Below are positions 8,283 through 19,320 of a stretch of DNA of 64,000 nt, piece by piece; within the stretch, counting starts at the first letter, position 1, and each line of letters opens with the position of its first letter. The position numbers and the translations under genes are program-made. Source of the DNA: Neobacillus vireti (lineage in GTDB: Bacteria; Bacillota; Bacilli; Bacillales; Cytobacillaceae); the NCBI RefSeq assembly GCF_001026695.1, contig NZ_LDNB01000002.1:309555-373554 (forward strand). Direction: 5' to 3'. A model generated the notes under the pieces. That model worked only from the letters and a program-made list of their open reading frames with translations. It searched no databases and was not told the DNA's origin.

Positions 8283-8942
8283 GTGAAAAAAAGTTTTGCA
8301 GTCATTGGGCTTGGCCGATTTGGCGGGAGTATCTGCCGGACGCTGACCGATGAAGGAATGGAAGTTCTGGGAATAGATGTTGATGAAGAGCGAGTCAATG
8401 AATTTTCGATGATAGCTTCCCATGCTGTTGTAGGTGATACAACGGACGAAAATGTCTTAAAAAGTCTTGGGATTCGAAATTTTGACCATGTGATTGTTGC
8501 AATTGGTGACGATATTCAATCAAGTATCCTAACTACACTTATTCTCAAAGAATTAGGGGTGGGACGTGTTACTGCAAAGGCCCAAAATGATTATCATGAA
8601 AAAGTGCTTCGAAAAATTGGTGCGGACCATGTTGTCCACCCTGAACGAGATATGGGTAAACGAATTGCTCATAACATGGCATCAGGTAATGTTGTTGACT
8701 ATTTAGAACTATCTGATGAACATAGTATCGTAGAAATAGTTGCAAACGGAAAACTTAGCGGTCATACCATTATGGGTATGGATATTCGTAAGAAATATGG
8801 ATTAAATATTGTTGCGATTAAAAGGGGAGAAGAAATCATTGTTTCCCCGCAAGCAAAAGAAACGATTTACGTCAATGATGTATTAATAGTAATCGGAAAC
8901 GATAACGATATTGCCCGATTCGAAAGAAAAGTTTTAGAATAA
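8283..8942 (+). CDS. ktrC: KtrC: RCK subunit gating potassium uptake
   Basis: A 219-residue cytosolic regulatory subunit of a Ktr potassium transporter. The RCK_N Rossmann domain starts with VIGLGRFGGSI (nucleotide-binding GxGxxG) and covers about 1-130; the RCK_C domain (about 135-219) is the part that binds c-di-AMP in this family. GTG at 8283 after GGGGGAG is the start; the upstream in-frame TTG overlaps that ribosome binding site. No membrane subunit (KtrD) is adjacent. Position just before rnjA matches B. subtilis ykqB. With darB this is the second c-di-AMP target in the window. Confidence 0.92.
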   Translation: MKKSFAVIGLGRFGGSICRTLTDEGMEVLGIDVDEERVNEFSMIASHAVVGDTTDENVLKSLGIRNFDHVIVAIGDDIQSSILTTLILKELGVGRVTAKAQNDYHEKVLRKIGADHVVHPERDMGKRIAHNMASGNVVDYLELSDEHSIVEIVANGKLSGHTIMGMDIRKKYGLNIVAIKRGEEIIVSPQAKETIYVNDVLIVIGNDNDIARFERKVLE

Positions 8943-8943
8943 G

Positions 8944-8981
8944 AAAAGCGGAAGCGCCTTGCGCTTCCGCTTTATTTTTTA
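8944..8981. terminator. Bidirectional terminator between ktrC and rnjA
   Basis: AAGCGGAAGCGC / GCGCTTCCGCTT stem with a CTT loop, flanked by an A-run and TTTATTTTTT, serving both convergent genes. Confidence 0.85.
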
Positions 8982-10646
8982 CACTTCCATAATGATTGGT
9001 AAAATCATCGGTCTGCGTTTTGTTTTTTCGTACAGGAATGGTGCTAATGTATCGGTAATTTCATTTTTAATTTCAGACCATTGACTTGTCTTACGCTCCA
9101 TCACCTTATTTAAGTGTTTTGTAATTAGGTTTTGAGCGTCATTGATTAAGTCGCCTGATTCCCTCATATAAACAAATCCGCGAGAAATAAGGTCTGGACC
9201 TGAAGCAATTTTAAATTCCTTCATATTGATACTGACAACAACAACGACTAAGCCCTCTTCTGAAAGAATTCTCCGGTCACGCAAGACAATATTTCCAATG
9301 TCACCTACACCGCTTCCATCGATATATACAGAACCGGATGGGATCTTTCCAGCCACTTGTGCCGTATCGTCTGAAAGTGCTAACACTTCACCATTATCCA
9401 TAATAAAGCAATTTTCTTTTTCAACACCACAATCAACCGCAAGTTTAGCATGCATAATTTGCATTCGGTATTCACCGTGAATTGGCATAAAGAATTTCGG
9501 TTTAATTAATCGGAGCATTAGTTTTTGTTCTTCTTGCCCGCCATGCCCGGAAGTATGGATATTACTTAACTTTCCGTGAATGACTTCTGCACCAGCACGA
9601 TACAATAAATTAATCGTTCTGCTGACACTTATTGTGTTCCCAGGAATTGGTGATGATGAAAATACAACCGTATCTCCAGGGATAATTTGAATTTGTCTAT
9701 GTGTTCCGTTGGCAATTCTTGAAAGTGCCGCCATCGTTTCACCCTGGCTCCCCGTACAAAGAATAGTCACTTTATCGGCAGGCAGGCGATTAATTTGATT
9801 TGCTTCAATAAACGTTTCTTTTGGTGCGGTTATATACCCTAAGTCAAGTCCTATATTAATGGCAGCTTCCATACTTCGGCCAAAAACGGCTACTTTTCTT
9901 CCATTGTCAACTGCTGCCTCAACGACCTGCTGTAATCTGTGAATATTTGAAGCGAAAGTCGCAAAGATGATTCGTCCATCTACTTTACGGAAGATATCGT
10001 GAATACTTTCTCCAACCCGGCGTTCTGACATTGTGAAGTCAGGAATCTCACTATTTGTGCTATCAGAAAGTAAACACAATACTCCTTCTTTACCGATCTC
10101 TGCCATTTTTGTGATATTTGCTGGTTCACCTACAGGGGTAAAATCAAATTTAAAATCACCTGTATGGACGATTTGACCCGGAGGAGTTTTCACAACAATT
10201 CCATATGAATCCGGAATGCTGTGGGTTGTTCGGAAAAACGTAACCGATGTTTTGCGGAATTTAATCACATCATCTTCTTTAATTTCAATCAATTTGGCAT
10301 TACGTAATAATCCATGTTCTTCTAGTTTATTTTTAATTAATCCTAGGGCAAGCTTTCCGCCATAAATGGGAATATTGACTTCACGTAATAAATAGGGAAT
10401 ACCGCCAATGTGATCTTCATGTCCGTGGGTCACAAACAACCCTTTAATTTTGTCTTCATTTTTTACAAGATAGGTATAATCGGGTATTACATAATCAATA
10501 CCTAAAAGTTCATCTTCCGGAAACTTTATACCGGCATCGATTAAAATTATTTCATCCTGGAACTGAACTGCATATGTGTTCTTGCCGATTTCACCTAAAC
10601 CGCCAAGCGCAAAAACTGCAGTTTGATCATTTTTTACAAATTTCAT
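8979..10646 (-). CDS. rnjA: Ribonuclease J1
   Basis: RNase J1 has 5'-to-3' exonuclease and endonuclease activity and is a central mRNA decay and rRNA maturation enzyme in Bacillus. The 555 residues match the family length. The metallo-beta-lactamase motif H74-G-H76-E-D78-H79 sits in [10 protein letters not shown]; the beta-CASP domain follows (about 210-360, with CTGSQGE), then the return of the lactamase fold (HTSGHG) and a C-terminal dimerisation domain. It is preceded by rpoY with 6 bases between stop and start, so the two are one transcription unit, as in B. subtilis. Confidence 0.97.
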   Translation of the reverse strand: MKFVKNDQTAVFALGGLGEIGKNTYAVQFQDEIILIDAGIKFPEDELLGIDYVIPDYTYLVKNEDKIKGLFVTHGHEDHIGGIPYLLREVNIPIYGGKLALGLIKNKLEEHGLLRNAKLIEIKEDDVIKFRKTSVTFFRTTHSIPDSYGIVVKTPPGQIVHTGDFKFDFTPVGEPANITKMAEIGKEGVLCLLSDSTNSEIPDFTMSERRVGESIHDIFRKVDGRIIFATFASNIHRLQQVVEAAVDNGRKVAVFGRSMEAAINIGLDLGYITAPKETFIEANQINRLPADKVTILCTGSQGETMAALSRIANGTHRQIQIIPGDTVVFSSSPIPGNTISVSRTINLLYRAGAEVIHGKLSNIHTSGHGGQEEQKLMLRLIKPKFFMPIHGEYRMQIMHAKLAVDCGVEKENCFIMDNGEVLALSDDTAQVAGKIPSGSVYIDGSGVGDIGNIVLRDRRILSEEGLVVVVVSINMKEFKIASGPDLISRGFVYMRESGDLINDAQNLITKHLNKVMERKTSQWSEIKNEITDTLAPFLYEKTKRRPMILPIIMEV

Positions 10647-10652
10647 AAATTA

Positions 10653-10862
10653 TCAATTCTCCAATACTTTATAATCTGCATTTTGTTTTTCATATTCTAA
10701 ATATGCTCCTTTAACTTCTTGTACAAATTCAACATTAAAGCCGCGATCGGCAATTTTTGAGCGGACATCTCGTACCGATTCCCCTTCAATAAATAGAGAT
10801 TTGGTGTTCTCTCTAACTGGAACTTCTTTAATGTTTTTTTGAAAATACACTTTAAATATCAT
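10653..10862 (-). CDS. rpoY: RNA polymerase epsilon subunit
   Basis: The 69-residue protein matches RpoY/epsilon (YkzG), a small Firmicute-specific RNA polymerase subunit that binds near the secondary channel side of the enzyme. The family start MIFKVYFQ identifies the ATG at 10862, with AGGAGC upstream; a longer reading starting 22 codons earlier has no matching extension in the family. It is co-transcribed with rnjA, so an RNA polymerase subunit and the main mRNA decay nuclease share expression. A TATAAT-like -10 is visible around 10900-10905 on the minus strand without a good -35. Confidence 0.93.
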   Translation of the reverse strand: MIFKVYFQKNIKEVPVRENTKSLFIEGESVRDVRSKIADRGFNVEFVQEVKGAYLEYEKQNADYKVLEN

Positions 10863-11000
10863 GACAATTTCGCTCCTAACTTTGGTCATAACTTTTTCTA
10901 TTATATAAAACATTTTCATCTTTTTCATTTATTTTCTACAAAAGTCTTGGACTTCATATGAAAAGTATGTAAAAAGTGTATCTGTTTTACAATTTAAATA

Positions 11001-11035
11001 ACGAAGGAGCCCTTCTAATTTTTGAAGGGCCCTTA
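11001..11035 (-). terminator. Strong hairpin downstream of the 23-codon ORF
   Basis: On the minus strand AAGG-GCCCTTC pairs with GAAGGGC-(T)-CCTT across an 8-base loop. The tract after it is only moderately T-rich, so it may be a weak terminator or an RNA-stabilising end. Confidence 0.5.
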
Positions 11036-11040
11036 AAAAA

Positions 11041-11112
11041 TTAGGCAATGGATTTCTTTCGCAGTAAATCGTTCCACTGTTTTAAGAGCTTCTTCCTCAG
11101 CTTCTTTAACAT
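11041..11112 (-). CDS. Possible 23-residue basic peptide
   Basis: In the 506-base gap between rpoY and ykrA a minus-strand ORF encodes MLKKLRKKLLKQWNDLLRKK plus three residues. It is strongly basic and could form an amphipathic helix. AAGGAG stands 10 bases before its ATG (complement of 11110-11112), a plausible promoter lies upstream and a strong hairpin downstream. An overlapping 29-codon frame starting 10 bases earlier is the alternative but its ATG touches the Shine-Dalgarno. I do not recognise it. It could also be part of a small regulatory RNA. Confidence 0.45.
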   Translation of the reverse strand: MLKKLRKKLLKQWNDLLRKKSIA

Positions 11113-11137
11113 AGTGGATCATCTCCTTACTTCTTAT

Positions 11138-11167
11138 TTTATACAATCCTTGTCCAATGTAAAGCAA
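11138..11167 (-). promoter_or_regulatory. Candidate promoter for the small minus-strand unit
   Basis: On the minus strand TTGCTT (11162-11167), an 18-base spacer and TATAAA (11138-11143), about 25 bases before the 23-codon ORF. Confidence 0.4.
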
Positions 11168-11368
11168 GCAATAGCAGATATTTGAATTATTTTAAAAAAG
11201 ACCGTTCTTTTTACTATTATTATATGGTGAATTAGCTGATTATTTCATGGATAATCATGGAATAACGATGACAATTATTAAAATTGACATTTATAATTCG
11301 AAGGGTTAGTCTTTTTGAAGAGAATTCGAAAGGGCAGCATTGGTTTGCGGAAAGGGAATTGATAAAGA

Positions 11369-12139
11369 ATGAAAAAAATAGTTTTTTTTGATATAGACGG
11401 CACCTTGCTGGATCATGAAAAGAGTCTTCCAGCAAGCACGAAAAAAGCAATTGAATTATTGAAGGAGAATGGCACCTTTATCGCCATTGCCACTGGCAGA
11501 GCCCCATTTATGTTTGAAGGCTTGCGCGAAGAACTTGGAATTGACTCCTATGTAAGCTTTAATGGTCAATTTGTTGTCTTTGAAAATGAAGTGGTTTACG
11601 AAAATCCTTTAAATGAAGTTGAACTAAAAAGGCTGCATCAGCGCGCTGAAACAAGTAAACATCCAATTGTTTTTATGAACGAGAAAACAATGAAGGCGAA
11701 TGTACGGCACCACTCTTTCATCGAACAAAGTTTAGGAAGCCTTAATTTTTCACATCCAGAGAAAGACTCTTCTTTCTATGTAAATCGAAATATTTATCAG
11801 TCCTTACTCTTCTGTGAAGAAGGGGAAGAAGAAAAATATCTTGCTGACTTCCCGGAATTTAATTATATTAGGTGGCATTCTTATTCTGTTGATGTGCTGC
11901 CAAAAGGCGGCTCGAAAGCGGAAGGTATCAAAAAAATGATTGAACGTTTAGGTTTTGATTTAAAGGATGTTTATGCCTTTGGGGATGGTTTAAATGATTT
12001 AGAAATGTTGAAGGCTGTTGGGACAGGTGTTTCAATGGGAAATGGTGTTCCGGAGGCTAAGAAGCTTGCTGATTTTGTCACAACTGATGTAGATAACGAC
12101 GGCATTTGGAATGGCTTAAAGGAATTACAACTCATATAA
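11369..12139 (+). CDS. ykrA: YkrA: HAD-superfamily phosphatase (Cof type)
   Basis: A 256-residue HAD hydrolase of the Cof/IIB type. Motif I is FFDIDGTLL (catalytic DxD at residues 8-10), motif II lies around IAIATGRAP, a C2B cap domain covers about 85-185, the motif III lysine is in the PKGGSKAEG region and motif IV is FGDGLNDLEML. Such enzymes dephosphorylate small phosphorylated metabolites, often flavin precursors or sugar phosphates; the substrate here is unknown. It is convergent with def across a shared terminator. Confidence 0.9.
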   Translation: MKKIVFFDIDGTLLDHEKSLPASTKKAIELLKENGTFIAIATGRAPFMFEGLREELGIDSYVSFNGQFVVFENEVVYENPLNEVELKRLHQRAETSKHPIVFMNEKTMKANVRHHSFIEQSLGSLNFSHPEKDSSFYVNRNIYQSLLFCEEGEEEKYLADFPEFNYIRWHSYSVDVLPKGGSKAEGIKKMIERLGFDLKDVYAFGDGLNDLEMLKAVGTGVSMGNGVPEAKKLADFVTTDVDNDGIWNGLKELQLI

Positions 12140-12174
12140 AGAAACACCGGCCAAATGGCCGGTGTTTTCTTTAC
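12140..12174. terminator. Bidirectional terminator between ykrA and def
   Basis: AAACACCGGCC / GGCCGGTGTTT stem with an AAAT loop, then TTTTCTTT; A-run on the other side serves def. Confidence 0.85.
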
Positions 12175-12725
12175 CTCTCAATCGGTATTGCCCCTTCTAC
12201 TTGTTTAAAAGGGTTTTGTTTGTCAATATAATCATAAAACATGATACCGTTTAAATGATCAATTTCATGTTGAAAGCAGATAGCAGGCAATCCTTTTAAG
12301 CGAAGCTTAATTTCTTTGCCCTCAAGGTTAACTCCCTTGACCGTAATTCTAGCGTGTCTTTGAACGTAACCTGGAATCGGTTCATCAACCGAAAGGCAGC
12401 CCTCACCGGATTGTAAATAGGACTTTTCAACAGAATGGCTGATGATTCTAGGGTTAAATAAAGCATAGCTATAAAGTTCTTCTTTATCATCTGTAAGATG
12501 TACGGCAATCATCCGTTTGGAAACATTAATTTGTGGTGCTGCAAGACCGATTCCTGGACGCAATCCATATTTGGCAGAGATTTCGCTGTTTTGGCTATTG
12601 ATTACGTATTCTAAAAGGCTTGATAGTATTTGTTTATCCACATCTGATGGCGGCATAGCGACTTCTGCAGCCACTTTTCTAAGTGTGGGATGGCCATCTC
12701 TAATGATATCCTCCATCGTTATCAT
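12171..12725 (-). CDS. def: Peptide deformylase
   Basis: Removes the N-formyl group from nascent proteins. All three signature motifs are present: GIGLAAPQI (residues 58-66), EGCLSV with the metal-binding cysteine, and QHEIDHLNG with two histidine ligands and the catalytic glutamate. The 184-residue length and the insertions fit a type II deformylase of Gram-positive bacteria (B. subtilis ykrB/defB). It is a single gene, divergent from ykyA. Confidence 0.96.
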   Translation of the reverse strand: MITMEDIIRDGHPTLRKVAAEVAMPPSDVDKQILSSLLEYVINSQNSEISAKYGLRPGIGLAAPQINVSKRMIAVHLTDDKEELYSYALFNPRIISHSVEKSYLQSGEGCLSVDEPIPGYVQRHARITVKGVNLEGKEIKLRLKGLPAICFQHEIDHLNGIMFYDYIDKQNPFKQVEGAIPIER

Positions 12726-12900
12726 AAACCTTCACTCCTGTGTTCAAAAAAGTTATTAGCAACCATTAGTCTATCAAACAATGGATTAAATGTTAATAAT
12801 GAAATAATGATTACTTCCATATTTTGCTCGTTTTTGCCTAGAGGATATTGTCAAATAAACCAAGTATCGATATAGTTGGTATTAGTTAGGGGGTTGCGAA

Positions 12901-13563
12901 TTGTCTTATAAGAAAAAAGGCCGCTATTTAATTTTTATGCTAGCTATTTGTTTAATTTTATCAGGTTGTGTTAATAAAAAGACACCAGTTGAAAAGATGT
13001 ATAATGTTTTAGAGAAGGTTGTTTCCAAAGAAGAGGTATTTGAAGAACAGCAAGATCCGCTTGTAAAATTGGAAAAGGAAGAAAAAGAAAAATATGACCA
13101 GATTATCGGGCTTGGCATGAAAGAGTATGACCAGATAATCAAGCTATCCGACGAAGCAATTGCTTTGACTGATAAAAGAAAAGAACATATGGACAAAGAA
13201 ACAGAGAGCCTAAAGAAATCTGAGCAGGAATTTAGGAAAGTTGCTGACATTAAGGATGAACTAGATAATGCAGAACTTAAGAAATTGATAAATGAATTAA
13301 ATGAAATCATGACGCAAAGATATCGAGCGCATGAAGAGTTGTACAAGGAATATTCAGAATCCTTAAAAAGCGATAAAGATTTATACGAGATGTTTAAGAA
13401 TAAAAACCTAGCCCGCGAAGACCTTGAGGCACAAGTTTCAAAACTAAATGAGACGTATAAAAAGGTTCTTGAGGCTAATGAAAATTTTAATAAGCTTACT
13501 GAACAATACAATGATAAGAAATTGTTATTTTATAAGAAAGCAGGACTAAAATTGAATAAATAA
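12901..13563 (+). CDS. ykyA: YkyA lipoprotein
   Basis: The 220-residue protein has a lipoprotein signal with cysteine at residue 23 (LILSGC). The mature part is almost entirely charged alpha-helix (Lys/Glu-rich, predicted coiled coil from about 50 to 205), as in YkyA, a putative cell-wall-binding lipoprotein of unknown function. TTG at 12901 follows TTAGGGGGTTG. It lies upstream of pdhA as in B. subtilis and ends with its own terminator, so it is not part of the pdh transcript. Confidence 0.87.
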   Translation: MSYKKKGRYLIFMLAICLILSGCVNKKTPVEKMYNVLEKVVSKEEVFEEQQDPLVKLEKEEKEKYDQIIGLGMKEYDQIIKLSDEAIALTDKRKEHMDKETESLKKSEQEFRKVADIKDELDNAELKKLINELNEIMTQRYRAHEELYKEYSESLKSDKDLYEMFKNKNLAREDLEAQVSKLNETYKKVLEANENFNKLTEQYNDKKLLFYKKAGLKLNK

Positions 13564-13578
13564 TGATCGCATTATAGA

Positions 13579-13604
13579 AATCGGCTGAAAACAGCCGATT
13601 TTTA
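13579..13604 (+). terminator. ykyA terminator
   Basis: AATCGGCTG / CAGCCGATT stem with AAAA loop followed by TTT. Confidence 0.8.
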
Positions 13605-13732
13605 CTATATTATAACAATTGTCCAAATTGTGAAATCATATATAACAGAATGAGGAGTAAAGTGATACAGTTTGGAAAATGATATTTTATATTATTAATA
13701 TGCTCGCGTTGGTAAATTATGATGCACAGTGA

Positions 13733-13761
13733 TTGACGAGTAAAAATGAATGGTGTACACT
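13733..13761 (+). promoter_or_regulatory. Candidate pdh operon promoter with long leader
   Basis: TTGACG (13733-13738), a 17-base spacer and TACACT (13756-13761). It implies a leader of about 230 bases before pdhA. The 435-base gap otherwise holds only the ykyA terminator and AT-rich sequence with no ORF of note. Confidence 0.55.
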
Positions 13762-13962
13762 CATAAATGAGTTAAAAAGTTGTATCAATTATGTTACATA
13801 AAAAAGTAATACAGAATATGATATTAATAGAATGATGCGAATCATAGCCTTTTAATATCAGACGATTTTCCGAAAAAACAGTAAAAAAAATAATTGGATG
13901 CTTTCAACATGCTTTTATTCAACTGCTTTTAGGGTAATCTAACAAGGTATATATATTTTTAA

Positions 13963-15114
<1,152 letters not shown>

Positions 15115-15117
15115 GCC

Positions 15118-16095
15118 ATGGCTCAAATGACAATGATTCAAGCAATTACTGATGCAATGCGGACGGAATTACGTAATGATCCGAATGTATTGGTTTTCGG
15201 TGAAGACGTAGGCGTAAACGGCGGTGTATTCCGTGCGACAGAAGGATTGCAAAAAGAATTTGGCGAAGATCGTGTATTTGACACACCACTTGCTGAATCA
15301 GGTATCGGCGGTTTAGCGGTCGGTCTTAGTTTGCAAGGCTTCCGTCCAGTACCGGAAATTCAATTCTTCGGCTTTGTTTTTGAAGTAATTGACTCAATTT
15401 CTGGTCAGGCATCTCGTCTCCGCTATCGTACAGGCGGAAAATATAATGCTCCGGTTACTTTCCGTTCGCCTTTTGGCGGCGGCGTCCATACTCCAGATAT
15501 GCACGCTGACAGCTTAGAAGGTCTTATGGCGCAAACACCTGGAGTAAAAGTTGTGATTCCATCAACACCATATGATGCAAAAGGACTTCTCATTTCATCG
15601 ATCCGTGATAATGATCCGGTCATTTTCCTTGAGCATATGAAGTTATACCGTTCTTTCCGCCAGGAAGTTCCTGAAGAGGAATATACGATTCCACTTGGAA
15701 AAGCGGATGTGAAACGAGAAGGAACAGATGTATCAATCATTACTTATGGTGCAATGGTTCACGAATCATTAAAGGCTGCTGAAGAGCTAGAAAAAGAAGG
15801 ATTTTCTGCTGAAGTTATTGACTTACGTACAGTAAGCCCGATTGATATTGAAACGATTATTGCCTCTGTTGAAAAAACTGGACGTGCTATCGTTGTTCAA
15901 GAGGCTCAAAAACAGGCTGGGATTGCTGCAAATGTAGTTGCTGAAATTAACGATCGAGCAATTTTAAGCTTGGAGGCTCCTGTATTACGAGTAACAGCCC
16001 CTGATACTGTATTTGCGTTCCCGCAAGCTGAGTCTGTCTGGCTCCCTAATTATAAAGATGTGATCGAAACGGCTAAAAAGGTATTAACATTCTAA
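15118..16095 (+). CDS. pdhB: Pyruvate dehydrogenase E1 beta subunit
   Basis: The 325-residue partner of PdhA in the E1 heterotetramer. It supplies the glutamate that activates thiamine diphosphate ([12 protein letters not shown] region) and a C-terminal transketolase domain (from about residue 200, [10 protein letters not shown]). It begins 3 bases after pdhA stops, so translation is probably coupled. A 117-base gap with a hairpin follows before pdhC. Confidence 0.97.
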   Translation: MAQMTMIQAITDAMRTELRNDPNVLVFGEDVGVNGGVFRATEGLQKEFGEDRVFDTPLAESGIGGLAVGLSLQGFRPVPEIQFFGFVFEVIDSISGQASRLRYRTGGKYNAPVTFRSPFGGGVHTPDMHADSLEGLMAQTPGVKVVIPSTPYDAKGLLISSIRDNDPVIFLEHMKLYRSFRQEVPEEEYTIPLGKADVKREGTDVSIITYGAMVHESLKAAEELEKEGFSAEVIDLRTVSPIDIETIIASVEKTGRAIVVQEAQKQAGIAANVVAEINDRAILSLEAPVLRVTAPDTVFAFPQAESVWLPNYKDVIETAKKVLTF

Positions 16096-16134
16096 AAAAG
16101 CGCGCTGCTCGGTAGTTAGCAGGGTAATAGATAT

Positions 16135-16162
16135 CGGGGAAAGGCAGTTCTTTTCCCGTTTT
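16135..16162 (+). terminator. Hairpin between pdhB and pdhC
   Basis: CGGGGAAA / TTTTCCCG (one G:T) around an 8-base loop, then GTTTTC. It may act as a weak terminator, attenuator or processing/stability element that sets the E1-to-E2/E3 ratio. Confidence 0.4.
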
Positions 16163-16212
16163 CATCCTAGTAAAATTGGGTAAAATACATGAATAATAGG
16201 AGATGAATCCCA

Positions 16213-17535
16213 GTGCCATTTCAATTTAAAATGCCTGACATCGGTGAAGGTATTCACGAAGGGGAAATCGTCAAATGGTTCATCAAACCAGGTGACAAGG
16301 TCCAAGAAGACGATGTTCTTTGTGAAATCCAAAATGATAAAGCAGTCGTTGAAATTCCTTCCCCAGTAGAAGGAACTGTTGTCGATATATTAGTTGGTGA
16401 AGGAACTGTTGCAACAGTTGGTCAAACCCTTGTAACATTTGATGCACCAGGATATGAGAATTTACAATTTAAAGGCGATCATGGTGATGACGAGCCTAAA
16501 CAAGAAGAAAAGGCAGCTGCTCCTGAAGCAACGCCAGAAGCAGCACCACAAGCAGCGCCTGCAGCTGCTGCTGTACAACCACAAGCTGATGTAGATCCTA
16601 ATCGCCGAATTATTGCTATGCCGTCTGTTCGGAAATATGCACGCGAAAAAGGGGTAGAAATAAGCTTAGTTGCCGGTACAGGTAAAAACGGCCGTATTAT
16701 GAAAACAGACATTGATACATTCGTAAATGGCGGTGCCCAAACAGCTGCACCACAAGCTAATACAGCAGTTGAAGCTCCTGAAGCTGTAAACAACAAGGCA
16801 GAAGCGAAGGCAGCTCCAATTCCGCAGGGTGAATATCCGGAAACACGTGAGAAAATGAGCGGCATCCGTAAAGCAATTGCCAAAGCAATGGTTAACTCGA
16901 AACACACTGCTCCACATGTAACACTCATGGATGAAGTCGATGTAACAAAACTAGTTACTCATCGCAAGAAATTCAAAGAAGTAGCGGCAGCAAAAGGCAT
17001 TAAGCTAACCTTCTTACCGTATATTGTAAAAGCATTAACAAGTGCGCTGCGTGAATTCCCAGCATTAAACACCTCACTTGACGATGCAACAAGTGAAATT
17101 ATTCATAAGCATTACTACAACATTGGAATTGCAGCGGATACAGAAAAAGGTTTGTTAGTACCAGTTGTTAAAGATGCAGATCGTAAGTCTGTTTTCTCAA
17201 TTTCCAATGAAATTAATGAATTAGCAGGTAAAGCACGTGAAGGAAAACTTGCTCCAAACGAAATGAAAGGTGCATCATGCACAATTTCAAATATAGGTTC
17301 AGCTGGCGGACAATGGTTTACCCCTGTTATTAACCACCCTGAAGTTGCTATTTTGGGTGTAGGGAGAATTGCTGAAAAACCGATTGTTAGAGACGGTGAA
17401 ATTGTTGCGGCTCCAGTTTTAGCTCTTTCACTAAGCTTCGACCATCGTATGATTGACGGGGCGACGGCACAGAACGCATTAAATCACATCAAACGATTAT
17501 TAAACGATCCAGAACTTTTGTTAATGGAGGCGTAA
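16213..17535 (+). CDS. pdhC: Pyruvate dehydrogenase E2, dihydrolipoyl acetyltransferase
   Basis: The 440-residue core protein has three domains: one lipoyl domain (1-80, lipoylated lysine K43 in QNDKAV), an Ala/Pro/Gln-rich linker (95-128), the E1/E3-binding domain (about 134-170, [12 protein letters not shown]), a second linker, and the catalytic domain (about 205-440) with H411 and D415 in FDHRMIDG. One lipoyl domain is normal for Bacillus. GTG at 16213 follows AGGAG. It forms the 60-subunit core to which E1 and E3 bind. Confidence 0.96.
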   Translation: MPFQFKMPDIGEGIHEGEIVKWFIKPGDKVQEDDVLCEIQNDKAVVEIPSPVEGTVVDILVGEGTVATVGQTLVTFDAPGYENLQFKGDHGDDEPKQEEKAAAPEATPEAAPQAAPAAAAVQPQADVDPNRRIIAMPSVRKYAREKGVEISLVAGTGKNGRIMKTDIDTFVNGGAQTAAPQANTAVEAPEAVNNKAEAKAAPIPQGEYPETREKMSGIRKAIAKAMVNSKHTAPHVTLMDEVDVTKLVTHRKKFKEVAAAKGIKLTFLPYIVKALTSALREFPALNTSLDDATSEIIHKHYYNIGIAADTEKGLLVPVVKDADRKSVFSISNEINELAGKAREGKLAPNEMKGASCTISNIGSAGGQWFTPVINHPEVAILGVGRIAEKPIVRDGEIVAAPVLALSLSFDHRMIDGATAQNALNHIKRLLNDPELLLMEA

Positions 17536-17539
17536 AAAA

Positions 17540-18955
17540 ATGGTAGTTGGAGATTTTCCTATTGAAACGGATACAATAGTCATCGGTGCAGGTCCGGGAG
17601 GGTATGTGGCAGCGATACGGGCTGCGCAGCTCGGACAAAAAGTAACAATTGTAGAAAAGGAATATGTAGGCGGCGTTTGTTTAAATGTTGGCTGCATTCC
17701 TTCTAAGGCGTTAATTGCAGCCGGCCATCGCTACGAAACAGCGGTTCATTCTGAGGCATTCGGGATTACGGCTGAAAATGTAAAGGTTGACTTTTCCAAG
17801 GTTCAAGAATTTAAAGCCGGAATTGTGAAGAAATTAACGGGCGGCGTGGAAGGTCTTTTAAAAGGAAATAAAGTAGATATTGTACGCGGTGAAGCATATT
17901 TTGTTGATGCTAATACACTAAGAGTGATGGATGAAAATTCAGCGCAGACGTATACCTTTAAAAATGCGATCATTGCAACAGGATCTCGCCCGATTGAACT
18001 TCCAGCCTTTAAATATTCAAAACGTGTGCTTAATTCTACCGGTGCACTTGACTTAGCGGATATTCCCCAAAAAATCGTCGTAATCGGCGGCGGGGTAATC
18101 GGAATTGAGCTTGGTGGTGCCTATGCAAACTTTGGTTCTCAAGTAACCATCGTAGAGGGCGCAGATGAAATTTTAGGTCTTGGCGTTTTTGATAAGCAAA
18201 TGGCTGCCCTTGTTAAGCGAAGCATGAAGAAAAAGGGTGCAGAATTCTATACGAAAGCATTGGCTAAGGGTGTCGAAGAAACTGAAAACGGTGTGATTGT
18301 AACATTCGAATCAAAAGGCGAAGAGAAGAAAATCGAAGCTGATTACGTATTTGTAATGGTTGGTCGCCGTCCTAACACTGATGAAATGGGACTTGAACAA
18401 GTTGGTGTGAAATTGAGTGACCGCGGCTTGATTGAAATTGACAAGCAATGCCGTACAAATATTAGTAATATTTATGCCATTGGTGATGTTGTTCAAGGTC
18501 CTCAATTAGCGCATAAAGCGTCATATGAAGCAAAAATTGCTGCCGAAGCGATTGCCGGACATTCATCTGTTATTGACTACTTAGGTATTCCAGCAGTTGT
18601 CTTCTCTGAACCTGAACTAGCTTCAGTTGGGTATACTGAAACACAAGCGAAAGAAGAAGGGATCACAGTGAATGCTGCTAAATTCCCATTTGCAGCAAAT
18701 GGCCGTGCATTATCACTAGACAGCGGTGATGGATTCTTAAAATTAATCACGCGTAAAGAAGACGGTCTTGTGATAGGAGCGCAGATTGCTGGTGCGAGTG
18801 CATCCGATATGATTGCAGAATTAGGTCTAGCAATTGAAGCGGGTATGACAGCTGAAGATCTTGCGATGACGATCCATGCCCATCCAACACTAGGTGAAAT
18901 TACAATGGAAGCAGCCGAAGTAGCCCTTGGCAGCCCAATCCATATTATGAAATAG
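17540..18955 (+). CDS. pdhD: Dihydrolipoamide dehydrogenase E3
   Basis: This FAD enzyme reoxidises dihydrolipoyl-E2 and makes NADH. It has 471 residues: FAD-binding [10 protein letters not shown], the redox disulfide C47/C52 in [16 protein letters not shown]-binding [11 protein letters not shown], and the C-terminal interface with [13 protein letters not shown] precedes the ATG. Its stop codon is TAG, made partly by the first base of mobile element A2; the duplicated target shows the stop was TAA before insertion. The operon terminator now lies beyond the element. Confidence 0.97.
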   Translation: MVVGDFPIETDTIVIGAGPGGYVAAIRAAQLGQKVTIVEKEYVGGVCLNVGCIPSKALIAAGHRYETAVHSEAFGITAENVKVDFSKVQEFKAGIVKKLTGGVEGLLKGNKVDIVRGEAYFVDANTLRVMDENSAQTYTFKNAIIATGSRPIELPAFKYSKRVLNSTGALDLADIPQKIVVIGGGVIGIELGGAYANFGSQVTIVEGADEILGLGVFDKQMAALVKRSMKKKGAEFYTKALAKGVEETENGVIVTFESKGEEKKIEADYVFVMVGRRPNTDEMGLEQVGVKLSDRGLIEIDKQCRTNISNIYAIGDVVQGPQLAHKASYEAKIAAEAIAGHSSVIDYLGIPAVVFSEPELASVGYTETQAKEEGITVNAAKFPFAANGRALSLDSGDGFLKLITRKEDGLVIGAQIAGASASDMIAELGLAIEAGMTAEDLAMTIHAHPTLGEITMEAAEVALGSPIHIMK

Positions 18956-19144
18956 GCTGTGTTAAACCGTATATTTTTGATTTTGACTACAATGTTGATT
19001 GAAGTGGAAGGAGCGAGACTCCTGCGGGAGCAGCGGGACAGGTGAGACCCCGCAGGCGCTTTAGCGCCGAGGAGGCTCACCGCCCGCCCCGCGGAAAGCG
19101 AAGCGCCTGGAACGGAAATCAACATTCACTTTTTTAACGCAGCC
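18955..19144 (+). mobile_element. MITE-like element, copy A2 (in the pdhD stop codon)
   Basis: A 190-bp copy with inverted ends GGCTGTGTTAAA / TTTAACGCAGCC (11 of 12 matched). The bases just outside, ATGAAATA at 18947-18954 and again at 19145-19152, are a perfect 8-bp target duplication. The left copy contains the last codons of pdhD, so insertion fell inside the stop codon. The apex is GGCGC-TTTA-GCGCC and arms GGTGAG/CTCACC flank it. Confidence 0.93.
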
Positions 19145-19160
19145 ATGAAATAAAGAAAAA

Positions 19161-19195
19161 AAGTCCTTTTCGAAAAAACGGAAAGGACTTTTTTT
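19161..19195 (+). terminator. pdh operon terminator, displaced by A2
   Basis: AGTCCTTTTC / GAAAGGACTT stem followed by seven Ts. It lies 205 bases after the pdhD stop because A2 sits between. Confidence 0.85.
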
Positions 19196-19320
19196 ATAAA
19201 AAGCGAATTGTATAAACTGAAGGATATAAAAACTAACCTAACTGACTAGTTTAATGCATATACTTACAACACGAAATCTCTTTGTTTTTTAAGAACAATG
19301 TATTTTGAGTGGTGATAAAT

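Noticed and set aside
12924..13511. 195-codon minus-strand ORF antisense to ykyA
   Set aside because: Ser/Phe-rich composition typical of the complement of a Lys/Glu-rich coiled-coil gene; ykyA has a signal peptide, ribosome binding site and family match.
16479..16928. 149-codon minus-strand ORF inside pdhC
   Set aside because: It is the complement of the Ala/Pro-rich linkers of E2 and has no ribosome binding site.
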